A stretch of 49,081 nt of DNA from positions 1 through 49,081 of the forward strand of contig NZ_LGHL01000158.1 of NCBI RefSeq assembly GCF_001908205.1, in the 5' to 3' direction. Below, in pieces: positions 1-8,023 of the stretch. Numbering within the stretch: the first letter of the stretch is position 1; each line of letters starts with the position of its first letter. The notes beneath the pieces are model-generated. The model was not told the origin of the DNA, ran no database searches, and was given only the letters and a program-made list of their open reading frames with translations. The DNA is from Bradyrhizobium sp. NAS80.1. GTDB lineage: Bacteria; Pseudomonadota; Alphaproteobacteria; Rhizobiales; Xanthobacteraceae. A program made the translations under genes and the position numbers.

Positions 1-663
1 CGGCGTGCCGCGGGCGCGGCGCGCGATCTCGTTGGCGCCGTCCGCGCTCATGCCGACATTGAGCACGCGCGCGCCGCGGCTGACGATGCTTTCGAGCTCC
101 TCGATCGTGTAGAAATTGAGCCGGACCGGGATGCCGAAGCGGTCGCGCAAGGGATTGGTGAGAAGGCCGGCACGCGTGGTGGCGCCGACGAGGGTGAATT
201 TCGAAAGCTCGATCTTCACCGAGCGTGCCGCCGGGCCCTCGCCGATGATGAGGTCGAGCTGAAAGTCCTCCATCGCGGGATAGAGCACCTCTTCCACTGC
301 AGGGCTGAGGCGATGGATTTCGTCGATGAAGAGCACGTCGCGCTCTTCGAGATTGGTGAGCAGCGCGGCGAGATCGCCGGCCTTGGCGATCACCGGGCCC
401 GATGTCGCGCGAAAGCCGACACCGAGCTCCTTGGCCACGATCTGCGCCAGCGTGGTCTTGCCGAGGCCGGGCGGGCCGACGAACAGCACGTGATCCAGCG
501 CCTCGCCGCGCTTGCGCGCCGCCTCGATGAAAATCGAGAGATTCTTGCGCGCCTGCTGCTGGCCGACGAAGTCGGACAGCGATTGCGGGCGCAGCGCGGT
601 ATCGCCGACATCGTCGCTACGGCGTTCGGGCGAGAGCATGCGGCTGGCCTTGGGATCGCTCAC
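1..663 (-). CDS. ruvB: RuvB Holliday junction branch migration ATPase (partial, C-terminus outside window)
   Basis: RuvB is the hexameric AAA+ motor that, with RuvA, drives branch migration of Holliday junctions in recombinational repair. The frame is open for 221 codons to the left edge, so roughly the last third (the winged-helix DNA-binding part) lies outside. Visible motifs are Walker A (GPPGLGKTT, about residue 64), Walker B (LFIDEIHR) and the sensor-1 region (LVGATTRAG). The start is a GTG at 663-661. It overlaps the ruvA stop in the four bases GTGA, a sign of translational coupling. Minus-strand gene order is yebC, ruvC, ruvA, ruvB. Confidence 0.97.
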   Translation of the reverse strand, partial: MSDPKASRMLSPERRSDDVGDTALRPQSLSDFVGQQQARKNLSIFIEAARKRGEALDHVLFVGPPGLGKTTLAQIVAKELGVGFRATSGPVIAKAGDLAALLTNLEERDVLFIDEIHRLSPAVEEVLYPAMEDFQLDLIIGEGPAARSVKIELSKFTLVGATTRAGLLTNPLRDRFGIPVRLNFYTIEELESIVSRGARVLNVGMSADGANEIARRARGTP

Positions 664-1277
664 TTCGCGAGCTCCTTCAGGCCGAGGCGAATGAGCTGCG
701 CCGTCTCGGCGTTCTCACCGGCGCTGCGCGATGCCGTTGCGATGGCCGCCGCTGCCTGCGGCTGGCCGTAGCCGAGATTGACCAGCGCGGAGATCGCATC
801 GGCAACGGGCCGCGGCGCGCGCTGGTCGTCGACGGCGCCGGCGAGATGCACGACGGCGGGGTCGACACTGGCAAAGGCCGGCGCCTTGTCCTTCAGCTCG
901 GTGACGATGCGTTCGGCGACCTTGGGGCCGACGCCCGGCGTGCGCGACACCGCGGCCTTGTCGCGAAGCGCAATCGCGTTGGCGAGATCGGCCGGCGCCA
1001 GCGTGCCGAGCACCGCGAGCGCGACCTTGGCGCCGACGCCCTGCACGGTCTGGAGCAGGCGAAACCATTCGCGCTCCTGGTCGGTGCGGAAACCGAACAG
1101 CTTGATCTGGTCCTCGCGGACATAGGTCTCGATCGACAGCACGGCGGCTTCGCCCGTCGAGGGCAGATGCTGCAGCGTGCGCGAGGAGCAGTGCACCTGG
1201 TAGCCGACGCCGCCGACGTCGAGGATGACGAAATCCTCGCCGTAGGAATCGATCAGGCCCTTGAGCTTGCCGATCAT
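660..1277 (-). CDS. ruvA: RuvA Holliday junction DNA-binding subunit
   Basis: RuvA binds the four-way junction as a tetramer and loads RuvB. The 205-residue product matches the usual family length. It starts MIGKLKGLID, carries two helix-hairpin-helix motifs (LLQTVQGVGAKVALAVL and SRTPGVGPKVAERIV), and ends in the small domain III that contacts RuvB. An ATG ten codons upstream is in frame, but I rejected it because MIGKLKG is the conserved family N-terminus. The stop overlaps the ruvB start. About 240 bp separate it from ruvC, and most of that gap is a palindromic element. Confidence 0.97.
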   Translation of the reverse strand: MIGKLKGLIDSYGEDFVILDVGGVGYQVHCSSRTLQHLPSTGEAAVLSIETYVREDQIKLFGFRTDQEREWFRLLQTVQGVGAKVALAVLGTLAPADLANAIALRDKAAVSRTPGVGPKVAERIVTELKDKAPAFASVDPAVVHLAGAVDDQRAPRPVADAISALVNLGYGQPQAAAAIATASRSAGENAETAQLIRLGLKELAK

Positions 1278-1317
1278 CGCTGCGCGCCCACTGCTTGAAG
1301 GACGCACGGCAATGTCG

Positions 1318-1484
1318 GTGCGTTCCCTCCCCCCCTGTGGGGGAGGGTCAGGGAGGGGGGTGCCACACGGGGACTCTGTCGAAGGCGCGAGGACGGCGCG
1401 CCGAGCTTGTTGGCGACGGCAACACCGCCGCCGCGGCTACCCCTCTCCCCGCCCCTCCCCCGCAAGGGGGGAGGGAGCGCACCG
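1318..1484. repeat. Intergenic palindromic element, family 4 (C/G-run type), between ruvC and ruvA
   Basis: The ends are inverted copies of each other (GTGCGTTCCCTCC at the left, GGAGGGAGCGCAC at the right). Two inner hairpins of C-rich and G-rich arms sit at about 1325-1361 and 1441-1476. A related but different C/G-run element lies at 17912-18063. It separates ruvA from ruvC and may form strong RNA structure in a read-through transcript. Confidence 0.75.
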
Positions 1485-1517
1485 TGCATGCGGCTCATAT
1501 TTGTCTCACAATGCGCA

Positions 1518-2045
1518 TTAGAGTCCCGCCACCTTCAGCCTGAGCGCCGTGCTCTGGCGGTGATGGGCGTGGGTGATGGCGATGGCGAGTGCGTCGGCGG
1601 CGTCCGCTGACGGCGGCTCGGCCTTGGGCAGCAAAATCTTCAGCATCATCGCGATCTGTTGCTTGTCGGCGTGACCGGCACCGACCACCGTCTTCTTGAC
1701 CTGGTTCGGCGCGTATTCAGCGACCATGATGCCGAACATTGCGGGCGCCAGCATGGCGACGCCGCGGGCCTGTCCGAGCTTCAGCGTTGCAACGCCATCC
1801 TTGTTCACAAACGTCTGCTCGACCGCCGCCTCCATCGGCTTGTGGTCGGACAGGACAGCCGCGAGCCCTTCATGGATCCCGAGCAGGCGGCTCGACAGCG
1901 GCAGGTCGTCCGGCGGTTCCACCGAACCGCAGGCCACGTAGATCAGGCGATTGCCCTCAGCCTCGATCACGCCCCAGCCGGTGCGGCGCAGGCCGGGGTC
2001 GATGCCGATGATGCGAACGGGGCCACGAATCGGGAGCGCAGTCAT
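1518..2045 (-). CDS. ruvC: RuvC Holliday junction resolvase
   Basis: RuvC is the dimeric endonuclease that cuts Holliday junctions symmetrically. The 175-residue protein is of normal length. Four acidic catalytic residues of the RNase H-like fold are visible: Asp in IIGIDPGLRRTGWG, Glu in AAVEQTFVNKD, and the Asp pair in SADAADALAIAITHAH. The ATG is at 2045 and the stop is TAA. It is co-oriented with yebC upstream and ruvAB downstream, but a palindromic element sits in each gap, so separate promoters are possible. Confidence 0.97.
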   Translation of the reverse strand: MTALPIRGPVRIIGIDPGLRRTGWGVIEAEGNRLIYVACGSVEPPDDLPLSSRLLGIHEGLAAVLSDHKPMEAAVEQTFVNKDGVATLKLGQARGVAMLAPAMFGIMVAEYAPNQVKKTVVGAGHADKQQIAMMLKILLPKAEPPSADAADALAIAITHAHHRQSTALRLKVAGL

Positions 2046-2116
2046 GGGCCAGTGATAGCGGCTGGCTGCCGTGGGGGAAACAGAAACAGAACGGAAGTAA
2101 CAGGGGAAGTGGATGA

Positions 2117-2287
2117 TCTCGTGCCCCGGGCGCGGCGCAGCACCAAAAGCGTGTTCACGCGCGTCTGCGACGCGCTATGGTGGTGCGCCGCTGAACCGGG
2201 GCCCATGTTGTCGCCGGCATTCAAGGCACCGTGGGTTCCGGCTCTGCGCCGCAGCGTTTCGCACTGCGCCGCGTCCGGGACACGAGA
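2117..2287. repeat. Intergenic palindromic element, family 1 copy 1
   Basis: It begins TCTCGTGCCCCGG and ends GTCCGGGACACGAGA, so the termini are inverted repeats. Internal arms (GCGCCGCTGAACCGG, GTTCCGGCTCTGCGCCGC) form further hairpins. Three more copies are at 15421-15545, 28665-28795 and 45508-45665. It lies between yebC and ruvC. Confidence 0.85.
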
Positions 2288-2293
2288 GCGGCC

Positions 2294-3040
2294 TCAGCCG
2301 CCCATCTTCGCGACCAGCGCGTCCGATATCTCGAAATTGGCGTAGACGTTCTGGACGTCGTCATGCTCGTTGAGCAGGTCCATCAGCTTCAACAGCTTCT
2401 CGCCGGTCTCGTCGTCGACCGCCACCGTGTTCTGCGGCTTCCAGATCAGGGCGGCCTTGCGCGGCTCACCGAACTTGGCTTCGAGCGCCTTGGCGACGTC
2501 GCGATAGCCTTCGGTCGAGGCGTATATCTCGTGGCCACCTTCGCCGGAGATCACGTCGTCGGCGCCGGCCTCGATCGCGGCATCCAGCATTGCATCGTCG
2601 GAAGCGACGCTGCGGTCGTATTCGATGATGCCGGTGCGGTCGAACATGAAGGAGACCGAGCCGGTTTCGCCGAGATTGCCGCCCGACTTGGTGAAGAAGG
2701 AGCGGATGTCGGAGGCGGCGCGATTGCGATTGTCGGTCAGCGCCTCGACGATGACGGCGACGCCGCCGGGGCCGTAACCCTCGTAGCGGATCTCGTCATA
2801 ATTCTCGCCCTCGCTGCCGAGCGCCTTCTTGATGGCGCGCTCGATATTGTCCTTCGGCATGTTCTCCTGGCGCGCGGCGATCACGGCGGCGCGCAGGCGC
2901 GGGTTCATGTTGGGGTCGGGCGTGCCCAGCTTGGCCGCGACGGTGATTTCCCGCGCCAGCTTGCCGAACAGCTTCGACTTCTGCGCATCCTGCCGCCCCT
3001 TGCGGTGCATGATGTTCTTGAATTGGGAATGTCCGGCCAT
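2294..3040 (-). CDS. yebC: YebC/PmpR family protein (TACO1-like)
   Basis: This is a 248-residue YebC-family protein. Family members have been described as DNA-binding transcriptional regulators (PmpR) and, more recently, as factors that help ribosomes through difficult stretches such as polyproline. The diagnostic N-terminus is MAGHSQFKNIMHRKGRQD, followed by the FGKLAREI segment. The central YEGYGPGGVAVIVEALTDN motif and the C-terminal dimer-domain sequence are intact. I chose the ATG at 3040 because the upstream extension to 3136 has no family similarity. Linkage to ruvC is the normal alphaproteobacterial arrangement. Confidence 0.96.
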   Translation of the reverse strand: MAGHSQFKNIMHRKGRQDAQKSKLFGKLAREITVAAKLGTPDPNMNPRLRAAVIAARQENMPKDNIERAIKKALGSEGENYDEIRYEGYGPGGVAVIVEALTDNRNRAASDIRSFFTKSGGNLGETGSVSFMFDRTGIIEYDRSVASDDAMLDAAIEAGADDVISGEGGHEIYASTEGYRDVAKALEAKFGEPRKAALIWKPQNTVAVDDETGEKLLKLMDLLNEHDDVQNVYANFEISDALVAKMGG

Positions 3041-3249
3041 GCGTGGTCTCTTGGTCTTTCGGGAATCGTCCGCCAGCGAGTATGGAAGCGCGGCGTTATA
3101 GGCCGCCAACCCATCGGAATGAAAGGATTCTCTCACAGTTTAAGGTAATATTGTAGGGTCACCCGCCCAAGAGTCAGGCATCGTTAACCCTGATTTCATT
3201 CCGAGTTGCGAAAATAGCGCCCGCCCATCCCCCGACAAGAGTTGACCCG

Positions 3250-4996
3250 ATGGCGTTCGCATTATTTCGGAAGCGTCTGCCAGACATGCCTGCGCCCGCC
3301 GCGGCCCCGCAAGCGCAGTCGCCGGTCGATCCCGCACCAGCCCCGGCCACTGAGGGCGATTCCGCCCGTGAGATCCTGGAGCTGCTGGAGCTCGAGCTCG
3401 GGGGCGATGATCCGCCAGCTCGAGCGCGCCGCCAATTCGGTGGCTGGCGGTGCCGAGGCGACCGCGGCGACGCTTGCGGATATCCGCGAGCGCACCGACG
3501 CACTGACCGGACGCAGCAACGCCGCGCAGTCGACCGCATCCACTTTCGCTCGCGCCGCCGACAAGTTCACCCAGTCCGCGCAGGGCATCGGCACACAGGT
3601 TCGCGAGGCCGGCAAGCTTGCCGACGAGGCCAGCGCCGCGGCACAGGAAGCCCGTGCTAATGTCGACCGGCTGCGCGAGTCCTCTGCAGCCATCGGAAAC
3701 GTCGTCAATCTGATCGCGCAGATCGCGCGGCAGACGACGCTGCTCGCGCTCAACTCGACCATCGAGGCCGCGCGCGCGGGCGCGGCCGGCAAAGGCTTTG
3801 CGGTCGTCGCCACTGAGGTGAAGGCGCTCGCGGTGCAGACCCAGGGCGCGACGGAGGAGATTTCGAGGAAGATCGACGCGCTTCAGCGCGATGCCGCCGG
3901 CTCGGCGGATGCGGTGCACCGCATTTCGCAGGCGATCGAGGCGATCCGCCCGGTGTTCGAGACTGTCAACGGCGCGGTCGCCGAGCAGAACGCCACCACG
4001 AGCGAAGTCTCCGGCAACGCCGCCAGCGCGTCGGAGTTCATCATCTCGGTCGGCGAGAGCGCGGCCGAGATCGATGCTGCGACCAAGGCCGCCGAGACCC
4101 ATGGCGAGAATGTCGCGAGCGCCGGCAAGGCCGTCACCACCTTCGCACAGAAGCTAAAATCGCGCTGCGCGGTACTGCTCCGACAGAGCGAACACGACGC
4201 CCGCCGCAAGACCGAGCGATTGCCCTGCCAGCTCAAGTTCGAGTGCGTACGCGGATTCTTTCCGGTCTATGAGATCGCCATGGACGGCGTGCTGATCGGC
4301 GGCGCGGATGCGGCGAAGCTTCTCCCGCAGACGGTGATCGACGGCACGCTCGAAGGCGTCGGCGTTTGCCGCCTGCGCGTGACCGAGCAGTCCAAAGCGG
4401 GCGCCCGCGCGCAGTTCGTCAATCCCAATGCCCAGCTCAGCGAGAAGATCGAAGACAGGCTGTGGTCGATCCATGAAGAGAACGCGGAGTTCGTCACCCG
4501 TGCCATGGAGGCCGGCAATGTGCTGACCAGGATCTTCGAACAGGCGGTTGCACGCGGCGACGTCAAGATCGATGACCTCTTCGACACCGATTACGTCGAG
4601 ATCGCTGGCACCACTCCGCAGCAATACCGCACCAGATATCTGGACTGGGCCGATCGCACGCTGCCGCTCTTCCAGGAAGCATTTCTTGCCAGGGACCAGC
4701 GCATGGCGTTCTGCGCCATGGTCGACCGCAACGGCTTCCTGCCGGTGCACAACAAGATCTACTCGCATGCGCAGCGGCCGGGCGATACCGCCTGGAACAC
4801 CGCCAACAGCCGCAACCGGCGGATCTTCAATGATCCGGCGGGATTAGCAGCAGCGCAAAACCTGCGCTCGTACCTGGTCCAGAGCTATGCGCGCGACATG
4901 GGCAACGGCAACACCGTGATGATGCGCGAGATCGACGTCCCGATCCGCGTGCAGGGCCGGCACTGGGGCGGATTCCGCACGGCTTACAAACTCTAG
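3250..4996 (+). CDS. Methyl-accepting chemotaxis-like protein, cytoplasmic, with +1 frameshift near its N-terminus
   Basis: Once corrected, the protein is about 581 residues. The order is a proline/alanine-rich N-terminus (MAFALFRKRLPDMPAP), a coiled-coil MCP signalling domain with hairpin-tip sequence (IARQTTLLALNSTIEAARAG, then GFAVVATEVKALA), a PilZ-like middle, and a C-terminal sensory domain often attached to soluble alphaproteobacterial receptors (AFCAMVDRNGFLPVHN, SRNRRIFNDPAGL, RGRHWGGFRTAY). I see no membrane segment, so it should be cytoplasmic. The N-terminal frame and the main frame join only if one G is removed from the five-G run at 3400-3404 (giving ELGAMIRQLER). The break is either a sequencing error or a real null mutation. 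Confidence 0.85.
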
Positions 4997-5372
4997 AGCC
5001 TGGCCCGAAAGAGTGTGCAGGGCTGACAGCCGTCGCGTTTCTCATCGCGCGACGATCGCCGTCGTCCGACTTTCGCAATCGCACGAGTTTCGTCATCGCA
5101 TGGTTTTACGCAATCGCACGATCATCTGCGATGCGCGACGGCGCGTATGAAGAAAATACGTCAGAAAATGACGATTATCATATCAATTAGTCTAAAACCG
5201 CAGCAACGATTGCCGCACAAATTCGTGAACGTCATGGCCTGATGCGCTGGGCGCGCAAATATACGCCGCGAAGAATTTCGATGCTTCATCGTTTCGCATC
5301 GGTATGATCATGGTCACACGGACATTCGCCGACCTGATCGCCGTAAGCGATCCATCGAGCAAGGGGATGCAT
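4997..5372 (+). promoter_or_regulatory. Upstream region of the iorAB-cytochrome operon with paired direct repeats and a palindrome
   Basis: This 376-bp gap has no convincing gene. It contains CGCAATCGCACGA twice (5074-5086 and 5109-5121, 35 bp apart, about three helical turns and on the same strand). A perfect 5-bp-arm palindrome CGTCA-gaaaa-TGACG lies at 5159-5173, followed by an AT-rich stretch (about 5173-5195) that could hold a promoter. A good ribosome-binding site AAGGGG (5361-5366) precedes the iorA ATG by six bases. The repeats may be operator sites, but no regulator gene is adjacent. Confidence 0.4.
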
Positions 5373-5837
5373 ATGGCAACGACTCTAACCATCAACGGCG
5401 AGACAAAGTCCTTCGACGCGCCACCTGAAATGCCGCTGCTGTGGGTGCTGCGCGACATCCTCGGCATGACCGGCACCAAGTTCGGCTGCGGCATCGCGCA
5501 ATGCGGCGCGTGCACGGTGCATGTCGATGGCAAGGCGGTGCGCTCCTGCGTTCTGCCGGTCAGCGCGGTCGAGAACCGCGCCATCACCACCATTGAGCAT
5601 GTCGGCAACACGCCATCGGGCGCGAAGGTGCAGAAAGCCTGGCTCGATCTCGAAGTGATCCAGTGCGGTTATTGCCAGTCCGGCCAGATCATGGCGGCCG
5701 CTGCACTGCTGGCCGCGACGCCCAACCCCGACGATTCCGACATCGACGCTGCAATGGCCGGCAACATCTGCCGCTGCGGCACTTATGTGCGCATCCGCGA
5801 GGCCATCAAGCAGGCCGCCAACGGCCGTCAGTCGTGA
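5373..5837 (+). CDS. iorA: Molybdenum hydroxylase small subunit, [2Fe-2S] (isoquinoline 1-oxidoreductase alpha type)
   Basis: This 154-residue electron-transfer subunit belongs to a xanthine oxidase-family hydroxylase. The N-terminal plant-type [2Fe-2S] ligands are in KFGCGIAQCGACTVHVDGKAVRSC. The second cluster ligands are in CGYCQSGQIM and CRCGTYVRI. It would pass electrons from the molybdopterin subunit (next gene) to the cytochrome encoded third. I chose the ATG at 5373, after AAGGGG, over an upstream ATG at 5304 because family proteins begin directly with the ferredoxin fold (TLTINGETK). The gene name reflects family resemblance; the real substrate is unknown (isoquinolines, aldehydes or other N-heterocycles are possible). 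Confidence 0.9.
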   Translation: MATTLTINGETKSFDAPPEMPLLWVLRDILGMTGTKFGCGIAQCGACTVHVDGKAVRSCVLPVSAVENRAITTIEHVGNTPSGAKVQKAWLDLEVIQCGYCQSGQIMAAAALLAATPNPDDSDIDAAMAGNICRCGTYVRIREAIKQAANGRQS

Positions 5838-5845
5838 GGTCCGCC

Positions 5846-8023
5846 ATGATTATCGACAAGACTCTTCCCGGCGTATCCCGCCGCTCCCTTCTGACCGGCG
5901 GGCTCGCGACCGGCTTCCTGCTCGCCTTCCACCTGCCGCTGCGCGCTGCGATCAACGAGCCGGTGCAGCCGCGCGATACGACGGACGGCAGGTTTGCGCC
6001 CAACGCCTTCATCCGCATCGACGAGACGGGCCGCACCGTCCTGATCATGCCGCAGGTCGAGATGGGCCAGGGCACCTACACGTCGATCTCTGCGGTGCTC
6101 GCCGAAGAGCTCGACGCCGACTGGAGCAAGGTCGAGGTGCAGCACGCGCCGCCCAACGACAAGTTTTACGGCAATCCGACCTTCGGCCTCCAGGTGACCG
6201 GCAACTCCAACTCGATCCGCGCCTGGTGGATGCCGCTGCGCAAGGCGGGTGCCACGGCGCGCGCAATGCTGGTTCAGGCGGCTGCCAGCCGATGGGGCGT
6301 CGAACCGGCGAGCTGCACGGCCTCGAAGGGCGAGGTCGCGCATGCCGCAAGCGGCCGCAAGCTCGGCTATGGCGCGCTGGCGCTCGCCGCGCAGGCCCAG
6401 ACGCCGCCGAAGGACGCTGCGGTCAAGGACCCCAAGGACTTCGTCATCATCGGCCAACCCCTGAAGCGGCTCGACACGCCGGACAAGGTCAACGGCAAGG
6501 CGATCTACGGCATCGACGCGATCCTGCCCGGCATGAAGTTCGCGACCGTCGCCGCCTGCCCCGTGTTCGGCGGCAAGGTCGGCAAGGTCGATGACACCGC
6601 CGCGCTGAAACTCCCCGGCGTGCGCAAGGTCGTCGTGCTCGACGACATGGTCGCCGTGATCGGCGATCACATGTGGGCGGCGAAGAAGGGCCTCGAAGCG
6701 CTCAAGATCGAGTGGAACGAGGGACCGAACGCTGAGATCACCACCAAGGACATCTGGCAGGATCTGCAAAAGGCCAGCGAGAAGGACGGCGCGGTCGCGA
6801 AATCCGACGGCGACATCGCCAAGGCTCTGGCGAGCGGCGACAAGTTCGAGGCGGCCTACGAGCTGCCGTTCCTGGCGCATGCCTCGATGGAGCCGATCAA
6901 CGCCACCGTGCACGTCAAACCCGACTCCTGCGAGATCTGGACCGGCACACAGATCATGACGCGCGTGCAGTCCGAGGCGGCGAAGGCTGCCGGCCTTCCC
7001 GTCGACAAGGTGATCGTCAACAACCACCTGCTCGGCGGCGGCTTCGGCCGCAAGCTCGAACCGGACATGGTGATTGCGGCGGTGAAGATCGCCAAGCAGG
7101 TCGACTATCCCGTGAAGGTGGTGTGGACCCGCGAGGAAGACATCCAGCACGACGTCTATCGACCGGTCTATCGCGACCAGATCACCGCATCGCTGGTCGA
7201 CGGCAAGGTCGCGGCCTGGAAATACAAGGTTGCGGGCTCGGCGATCCTGGCGCGCTGGCTGCCGCCGGCGTTCCAGAAGGGCATCGACATCGATGCAGTC
7301 GACGCCGCGGTCGATGCGCCCTACGACTTCGCGAATTTCCACGTCGAATATGTCCGAGCCGAACCGCCGGCGGTGCCGACCGGCTTCTGGCGCGGCGTCG
7401 GACCGAACAACAACGTGTTCGCGGTCGAATGCGCGATGGACGAGCTCGCGCGCAAGGCCGGCAAGGACCCGATCGAATTCCGAAGGTCCATGCTCACGAA
7501 GAACCCACGCATGCTCGCCGTGCTCAACCTCGCCGCCGAAAAATCCGGCTGGGGTCAGCCGCTACGGGCGCGCGTCGGCCGCGGCGTCTGTGTGCAGCCG
7601 TCATTCGCGAGCTTCATCGCGACCGTGGTGGAGGCCGAGATCGACGACGTCGGCGAGATCGCGCTCCGCCGGGTCACCTCGGTGGTCGACACCGGCATTG
7701 CGGTCAACCCTGATACGGTGAAGGCACAGATCGAGGGCGGCCTGATCTTCGGTCTCACCGCCGCGCTCTATGGCGAAATCACCATCGACAAGGGCCGCGT
7801 GCAGCAGTCGAACTTCCACGACTACCGCATGATGCGCATCAACGAGACGCCGAAGATCGAGGTCATCGTGGTCAAGAGCGGCGAGGCGCCCGGCGGCATT
7901 GGTGAGGCCGGCGTCAACGCTGGACCGCCGGCCCTGCGCAACGCGATCCTTGCTGCTACCGGCGTGACGCTGCGTCGCCTGCCGATCGATCGAAAACTCC
8001 TGGCTGTGGGGAAGAAGGCATGA
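5846..8023 (+). CDS. iorB: Molybdenum hydroxylase large subunit, Tat-exported (isoquinoline 1-oxidoreductase beta type)
   Basis: This 725-residue subunit binds the molybdopterin cofactor. The N-terminus has a twin-arginine export signal (SRRSLLTGGLATGFLLAF), which predicts a periplasmic enzyme carrying the small subunit along by piggy-back. Cofactor-domain segments include MGQGTYTSISAVLAEELD, LLGGGFGRKLEPD and GFWRGVGPNNN. The conserved catalytic glutamate is in PGGIGEAGVNAG near the C-terminus. It follows iorA by eight bases and overlaps the next gene in ATGA. IorB-type proteins often act on aldehydes or N-heterocycles, but the sequence does not fix the substrate. Confidence 0.9.
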   Translation: MIIDKTLPGVSRRSLLTGGLATGFLLAFHLPLRAAINEPVQPRDTTDGRFAPNAFIRIDETGRTVLIMPQVEMGQGTYTSISAVLAEELDADWSKVEVQHAPPNDKFYGNPTFGLQVTGNSNSIRAWWMPLRKAGATARAMLVQAAASRWGVEPASCTASKGEVAHAASGRKLGYGALALAAQAQTPPKDAAVKDPKDFVIIGQPLKRLDTPDKVNGKAIYGIDAILPGMKFATVAACPVFGGKVGKVDDTAALKLPGVRKVVVLDDMVAVIGDHMWAAKKGLEALKIEWNEGPNAEITTKDIWQDLQKASEKDGAVAKSDGDIAKALASGDKFEAAYELPFLAHASMEPINATVHVKPDSCEIWTGTQIMTRVQSEAAKAAGLPVDKVIVNNHLLGGGFGRKLEPDMVIAAVKIAKQVDYPVKVVWTREEDIQHDVYRPVYRDQITASLVDGKVAAWKYKVAGSAILARWLPPAFQKGIDIDAVDAAVDAPYDFANFHVEYVRAEPPAVPTGFWRGVGPNNNVFAVECAMDELARKAGKDPIEFRRSMLTKNPRMLAVLNLAAEKSGWGQPLRARVGRGVCVQPSFASFIATVVEAEIDDVGEIALRRVTSVVDTGIAVNPDTVKAQIEGGLIFGLTAALYGEITIDKGRVQQSNFHDYRMMRINETPKIEVIVVKSGEAPGGIGEAGVNAGPPALRNAILAATGVTLRRLPIDRKLLAVGKKA

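Noticed and set aside
5828..7342. 504-codon open frame antisense to iorB
   Set aside because: Shadow of a clear molybdenum hydroxylase gene; no recognisable motif.
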